8,941 bases of DNA from Spirochaetales bacterium. GTDB lineage: Bacteria; Spirochaetota; Spirochaetia; DSM-27196; SKKC01. How positions within the stretch are numbered: position 1 is the stretch's first letter; every line of letters begins with the position of its first letter. The stretch spans positions 1 through 8,941 of the forward strand of contig SLAN01000023.1 of NCBI GenBank assembly GCA_007126865.1, given 5' to 3'. The notes beneath the pieces were generated by a model, which saw nothing but the letters and a program-made list of their open reading frames with translations, was not told the origin of the DNA and did no database searches. The position numbers and the translations under genes are program-made. Positions 5,076 through 8,941 of the stretch are shown here, piece after piece.

Positions 5076-7193
5076 CTATACACTCCTGCGAAGGTCGGCA
5101 ACCACCAGCTGCACTGTCTCGGTACCCTGGTAATGGTTGGTACCGACCTCGAATACGAGGTCAACACGATCACCAACGGTGAAATCGACTCCCAGCCGCT
5201 CGGCGGCATTCCAGAACACTGCAGGCCATTTGTGCACGCCGGCGTCGAGCAACAGCTTTAAATGCTTCTGCTCTCCTTTACCGATCGGGTTCGCCTCCAA
5301 TACCGCGAGCCCCCGGCCGAGGAAGAGGAGCGGTTCGTGTCCTTGACCGAACGGCGCGAAGGTATCCACGACGTCCCGCACGTCCGGATTCATGTGCGTG
5401 AGGGGCAATTCGGCATCTACCCGGATCGCCTGCTCTGCCTCCTCGTCGAGATCGATTTCCGGAATAAGCTGTTCGATCCTGCGCTCGAGCTCCTCGAATC
5501 GTTCCAGCTCGAGATGAAAGCCTCCGGCGGCATCGTGCCCGCCCCAGTCCTGGAGAATATCATCGAGCTCGGCGAGAAAATCGGTCACGCCGAATCCACG
5601 CATTGCCCGCACGCTGCCGACCGCACGCTCCTCTACTTCCGCAACCACCGCCGCCGGTGCGTTGAACAATCGCGCCAGCCGCCCGGCAACTATACCGGTA
5701 ATTCCCCGCTGCACTTCAGGGTCGCGCACCATGATGAAGCGTCCTGCGCTGCGTTCATAGCTCTCCCGTGCCTTCGGCAACAGCCGTTCCCACGCCTCCT
5801 CGCCGATACGCCGCCGATCGCGATTCAGCTCGATGATCTCGTCGGCTCGCTGCATGCACAGCGACGGGTCGTCGGATATGAAGAGCTCCACCGCTTTGTC
5901 CGGCTTCCCCATTCTTCCGGCGGCGTTTATGACCGGTGAGAGGTGCCAGCCGATATCGCGAGTGCGAAGCGACCGGCCGTTGAGACCGAGTCGGGAGAGC
6001 AGCTCGCGCATTCCCGGATTCGCAGTAGTGGCGAGCGCGCGAAGCCCCTGTTTCACGATGATCCGATTCTCGTTCGTCATCGGCATTAGGTCGGCGATCG
6101 TGCCGACAGCCGGCAGATCGAGCCGTTCGGCGAATGCAACTCCGAGTTTCGGTTCACGTCCGACCACGAACGTGCGGTAGAGACTGATAAACACATCGAG
6201 CTCGCCGGGCGTGTCGGCTGCATAGATCGACAAGCGAGACTGCTCGCGCATTCGCAGCAGGCTCTTGCCCTGCAGTTTCGGAAAGAGCTTATGGACTTCC
6301 GGTGCGATATCGAGCACGTTGATTTCGACGGCCGGACCGAACACCCTCTGCAGAAGCTTCTGCTGCGTCGTCTCGTCATATACGAGCAGAATCTGTCCCT
6401 GAAGAAAGGAGTAGAGGCGGGTCGACTCGATATCGACCATGCCGGGAACGAGCGTGTCGGAGATCCGGTCGATCTCTACGAGGTTCACAAGCTTCACCGC
6501 CTCCACAATGACCGAATCGTTTCCGGGATAGGCGTTCAGTAACACGATCGGCTGCTTGTACAGCTCGGTATCTCCGAAGACAAGGGCCCATCGTAGCTTC
6601 GCCGCGAGCGAGCAACCGCAAAGCCCGTTGAACGGGTAGCCGGAATCGGGAGTTTTCGGGTTGATGATGGCAACCGCCGGCGGCACCTCCTCCGGAACGT
6701 TGTGATGATCGATCACGATCGTATCGACGCCGAGCTCGGCAGCGTGCTCGATAACCGGGGCGGCGGTAATACCGCAGTCGACGGTCACGACGAGCGTACC
6801 GTCTTCGGAGGCAAAACGCTCGATCGTTTCAGCCGATATACCGTACGGCTCATCCCCCATCGGCACCGCCCACGTCACGTCTATGCCGAGCTCACGGAGC
6901 GTTCGCACGGTGAGCGCGGTCGCGGTGATTCCGTCGGCGTCGCGGTCGCCGAAGACGAGCACCTTCTCCCCTTCGGTGCGTGCCTGTTGGATTCGATCGA
7001 CCGCGTCTTCCATCTCTTCGAACAGAAACGGATTGTGCAAATGGCGCACGTCATCTTCGAGAATGTATTGAATGCTTTCGGAGTCGGTCAGACCACGACG
7101 GGTCAGGATAGACGCGCGGAGAAGATCGATTCTGTAGCGCTCGGCGAGTGCGCGAACCGAAACGGGATCAATCTCGTGTTTTTCCCACCTCAT
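5076..7193 (-). CDS. recJ: Single-stranded-DNA-specific exonuclease RecJ with internal insertion
   Basis: RecJ degrades single-stranded DNA 5' to 3' in recombination and repair. The DHH-family motifs are in order: G82-D83-R84-D85-A86-D87-G88, V138-D139-C140-G141, D162-H163-H164 and N190-G191-x-C-G193, followed after a gap by G364-T365-I366-A367-D368, and A424-A425-G426-R427-M428-G429. The DHHA1 glycine-rich motif is G551-G552-H553-D554-A555-A556-G557-G558, and the C-terminal OB-like domain is about 590-705. At 705 residues it is much longer than the usual 550-580. The extra length is a block at about 213-355, between the L-C-G motif helix and the L-P-A-V-G-T-I-A-D strand. That block resembles a DnaQ-like exonuclease fold lacking its acidic residues (see findings). 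All RecJ metal ligands are intact, so the nuclease should be active. The start ATG overlaps the deoA stop by 4 bp (ATGA), and the peptidase gene follows directly. Confidence 0.95.
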   Translation of the reverse strand: MRWEKHEIDPVSVRALAERYRIDLLRASILTRRGLTDSESIQYILEDDVRHLHNPFLFEEMEDAVDRIQQARTEGEKVLVFGDRDADGITATALTVRTLRELGIDVTWAVPMGDEPYGISAETIERFASEDGTLVVTVDCGITAAPVIEHAAELGVDTIVIDHHNVPEEVPPAVAIINPKTPDSGYPFNGLCGCSLAAKLRWALVFGDTELYKQPIVLLNAYPGNDSVIVEAVKLVNLVEIDRISDTLVPGMVDIESTRLYSFLQGQILLVYDETTQQKLLQRVFGPAVEINVLDIAPEVHKLFPKLQGKSLLRMREQSRLSIYAADTPGELDVFISLYRTFVVGREPKLGVAFAERLDLPAVGTIADLMPMTNENRIIVKQGLRALATTANPGMRELLSRLGLNGRSLRTRDIGWHLSPVINAAGRMGKPDKAVELFISDDPSLCMQRADEIIELNRDRRRIGEEAWERLLPKARESYERSAGRFIMVRDPEVQRGITGIVAGRLARLFNAPAAVVAEVEERAVGSVRAMRGFGVTDFLAELDDILQDWGGHDAAGGFHLELERFEELERRIEQLIPEIDLDEEAEQAIRVDAELPLTHMNPDVRDVVDTFAPFGQGHEPLLFLGRGLAVLEANPIGKGEQKHLKLLLDAGVHKWPAVFWNAAERLGVDFTVGDRVDLVFEVGTNHYQGTETVQLVVADLRRSV

Positions 7194-8509
7194 AGCTCGC
7201 TGATCTCCTCGAGAATCATTTCACCGCCGTCACCGGCAACGGCGCCGGGCAGCACGGTAAACGCGCGCGAGAGTACCGACTCCGCTCGTTCGGCGGCCGC
7301 ACCGTCGGCGGCGTACGTCCGACCGAGTACGTCGCCGGCATTTACCCGGTTACCAACCCGGACGGCAAGCTCGACTCCCGCGCCCGGGTCAACGCTGTCC
7401 TCCGCTTTCATCCTGCCGGCACCGAGCAGAACGCTCGCCTGGCCGACCGCGAACGCATCGATACCGGCAACGACACCATCGTTCTTTGCCCGAATCACCG
7501 TAGCCGCCGGAGAGCGAAGCTCGCGCATGCGCTCGACGGTCAGCCGTTCGACGTCACCGCCTTGAGCGCGGATGTTCGCGCGAAAACGCTGCATCGCGGA
7601 TCCGTCCTCAATCGCCTCGCGACAACGAGCCTCTCCGGCGCCGGGATCGGAGACTAAGCCACCGGCAACAAGCATCCAGCCGCCGAGTCGATGAACGACT
7701 CGCATGAGCTCCTCCGGCCCGCGACCCTCGAGCGACTCCAGCGACTCTTCGACCTCGAGCGAGTTGCCGACCTTGTATCCGAGCGGCGCATCCATGCGAG
7801 TGATACATGAGACAACCGGTCTGCCGAGCGCTTTCGAGGCGTCCGTCAAGCTCCGCGCAAGCGTTCGGGCATCTTCCGGCGTTTTCATGAACGCGCCGGC
7901 CCCGCACTTCACATCGAACACCAGCGATTGTGCCCCTTCGGCGAACTTTTTCGAGAGTATGCTCGCGGTAATCAGCGGGATCGACTCTACCGTTCCGGTT
8001 ACATCTCGCATCGCATACATGATGCGGTCGGCGGGCGCCACGCGCTCGCTCTGACCGATCATGGAGTACCCACACTCGGCGATGACCTCGCGGAACCGGG
8101 CGGCCTCCAACGCTGTCGAGTAGCCGGGAATGCTTTCCAGCTTGTCGAGCGTACCCCCGGTGTGTCCGAGACCGCGACCGCTCATCATCGGCACCTGTAT
8201 GCCGCAGGCGGCGACCATCGGAGCAAGAATCAGACTCACCTTATCGCCGACTCCTCCGGTGGAGTGTTTGTCCACAAGCGGCCCCGGCAATGACGAGAGA
8301 TCGATCACCTCGCCACTGCGAATCATGGCATCGGTGAGAATGCCGGCCTCTTCCGCGTTCAGTCCGCGAAAATAGACGGCCATGAGCCACGCGGCCAGCT
8401 GATAATCGGGTATTTCGCCGGAAACCACCCCCCCGATCAATTCCTCGATCGCGTCTCGATCGTGTGTAGCACCGTCCCGCTTCTCGATAATCGTATCCAG
8501 CACGCTCAT
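7190..8509 (-). CDS. deoA: Thymidine / pyrimidine-nucleoside phosphorylase
   Basis: This enzyme reversibly splits thymidine (and possibly uridine) with phosphate, giving base and (deoxy)ribose-1-phosphate for nucleoside salvage. From the chosen ATG it is 439 residues, the family's normal length. The phosphate loop is K81-H82-S83-T84-G85-G86-V87-G88-D89-K90. The signature runs S110-G111-R112-G113 to T117-G118-G119-T120-x-D122-x-x-E125. R168, S183 and K187 match the pyrimidine-binding Arg, Ser and Lys of the E. coli enzyme by motif context. The V-F-D-V-K-C-G-A-G-A-F-M-K block and the C-terminal beta-rich domain are also present. An in-frame TTG at 8563 would add 18 residues, but it coincides with the predicted transcription start; the ATG at 8509 has an AGGATGGAAG stretch before it and starts like other family members. 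It is first in an operon with recJ (4-bp overlap) and the M23 peptidase. Whether it prefers thymidine alone or all pyrimidine nucleosides cannot be decided here. Confidence 0.95.
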   Translation of the reverse strand: MSVLDTIIEKRDGATHDRDAIEELIGGVVSGEIPDYQLAAWLMAVYFRGLNAEEAGILTDAMIRSGEVIDLSSLPGPLVDKHSTGGVGDKVSLILAPMVAACGIQVPMMSGRGLGHTGGTLDKLESIPGYSTALEAARFREVIAECGYSMIGQSERVAPADRIMYAMRDVTGTVESIPLITASILSKKFAEGAQSLVFDVKCGAGAFMKTPEDARTLARSLTDASKALGRPVVSCITRMDAPLGYKVGNSLEVEESLESLEGRGPEELMRVVHRLGGWMLVAGGLVSDPGAGEARCREAIEDGSAMQRFRANIRAQGGDVERLTVERMRELRSPAATVIRAKNDGVVAGIDAFAVGQASVLLGAGRMKAEDSVDPGAGVELAVRVGNRVNAGDVLGRTYAADGAAAERAESVLSRAFTVLPGAVAGDGGEMILEEISEL

Positions 8510-8569
8510 TCTTCCATCCTGTCGGTCGTCCCGTGGGCTCCCGAGGGTAGCATACGCGCACAACCCGTG

Positions 8570-8598
8570 AATATATGGCTCGCCTGCGCAGCCTTCAA
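8570..8598 (-). promoter_or_regulatory. Sigma70-type promoter of the deoA-recJ-M23 operon
   Basis: On the minus strand TTGAAG (8598-8593) is followed after exactly 17 bp by TATATT (8575-8570, 5 of 6 consensus). It predicts transcription starting near 8563 and a leader of about 50 nt before the deoA ATG at 8509. It lies in the 133-bp gap (8510-8642) after the upstream minus-strand gene. I see no strong terminator in that gap, so read-through from upstream is possible. Confidence 0.65.
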
Positions 8599-8642
8599 CC
8601 CGAGACTACCGCGTAATCCGAAGCGGCGATTGTCGAGTGAAC

Positions 8643-8941
8643 CTACAATATGCCTCCGGCACTTCGAACGGTTCGCAACTCGCCTTCAACCGTCCGCTCC
8701 AGCCTCCTGTATAGCGCTCGCTGAATCCCGCTCATCTCTTCGTCGTCGATGGTAATGCCGATTGCCTGCTCGAGCGAAGATTCGTAGGAGGCCTCGACGA
8801 AACGCCGCGTCGCCGCCTTACGAATATGACCGGGATCCACCGGTGCGCCGGCCAATGCGAGAAAGCGAAGTTGGAACTGTGCCGAAAGCCGCCTCGTTCT
8901 CGATTCGTCGGAGAAACAGAGCAGTTCAAGCGATTGTCGAA
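8643..8941 (-). CDS. 3' end of an unidentified gene, possibly recO-like (partial)
   Basis: The frame is open from the window edge to TAG 8645-8643, giving 98 residues of a C-terminus. It is helical and charged: a leucine-rich segment (E-L-L-C-F-S-D), then F-Q-L-R-F-L-A-L-A-G-A-P-V, and an end of alternating helices finishing L-R-T-V-R-S-A-G-G-I-L. The F-x-L-R-x-L-x-L-x-G-x-P pattern and the final L-R/K-S-x-L-like tail recall the C-terminal helical domain of the recombination mediator RecO, but the zinc cysteines are absent, so this is tentative. A TTG at 8855 is an internal codon, since the frame continues upstream without a stop. It is on the same strand as deoA, 133 bp upstream. Confidence 0.55.
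   Translation of the reverse strand, partial: RQSLELLCFSDESRTRRLSAQFQLRFLALAGAPVDPGHIRKAATRRFVEASYESSLEQAIGITIDDEEMSGIQRALYRRLERTVEGELRTVRSAGGIL

Noticed and set aside
5262..5939. A 225-codon plus-strand open frame.
   Set aside because: It is antisense to the conserved C-terminal half of RecJ and shows no domain.
6702..7565. A 287-codon plus-strand open frame.
   Set aside because: It spans the antisense of the recJ start and deoA end, both well supported, and its product is low-complexity S/P/T-rich.
8510..8563. A longer deoA starting from TTG at 8563.
   Set aside because: That codon falls at the predicted transcription start of the TTGAAG/TATATT promoter, and family members begin near the ATG at 8509.
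8732..8929. A 65-codon minus-strand frame at the right edge.
   Set aside because: It overlaps the frame that is open to the window edge and ends at 8643. Its R/S-rich product looks like an out-of-frame reading.

Overview
The window looks like chromosomal DNA of a free-living spirochaete. This is an inference from gene content: a membrane-anchored TPR protein beside a metallophosphoesterase and a ParB-like protein, a long bS21, an enlarged RecJ, a periplasmic M23 peptidase and a lipoprotein. No sequence search was possible. There are no tRNA or rRNA genes, insertion sequences, CRISPR arrays or phage genes. Most of the window is housekeeping, with a few unusual structures.

Layout. Positions 17-3008 (+) hold a tight three-gene operon: a TPR protein whose C-terminal domain looks Mrr-nuclease-like, a calcineurin-like metallophosphoesterase, and a protein with a ParB/sulfiredoxin-like motif. 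The last gene ends in a tandem duplication (2966-3055) that copies its final codons and its stop. It converges on a lipoprotein gene (-) ending at 3095. Next, on the minus strand, is rpsU (3777-3986). Its promoter is recognisable, its Shine-Dalgarno is complementary to 14 nt of the 16S 3' end, and its apparent start codon is AUC. An 11-codon in-frame mini-ORF precedes it, and its terminator overlaps the apparent signal-peptide codons of the downstream lipoprotein gene. Positions 4143-8509 (-) form a second operon, deoA, recJ, then M23 peptidase, joined by a 4-bp overlap and a TAG-ATG junction, with a good sigma70-type promoter upstream of deoA. The right edge holds the 3' end of another minus-strand gene, possibly recO-like.

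How the genes work together. deoA (pyrimidine nucleoside phosphorolysis) and recJ (single-strand DNA exonuclease) form a nucleic-acid salvage and repair pair; the peptidase appears to be co-transcribed with them. The plus-strand operon combines a cytoplasmic, membrane-tethered TPR/nuclease-fold protein, a phosphoesterase and a DNA-binding-like protein; their joint role is unknown.

The most interesting signals are the start region of rpsU, which looks designed for autoregulation through the anti-Shine-Dalgarno, and a roughly 140-residue insertion in RecJ that resembles a catalytically dead DnaQ-type exonuclease domain.
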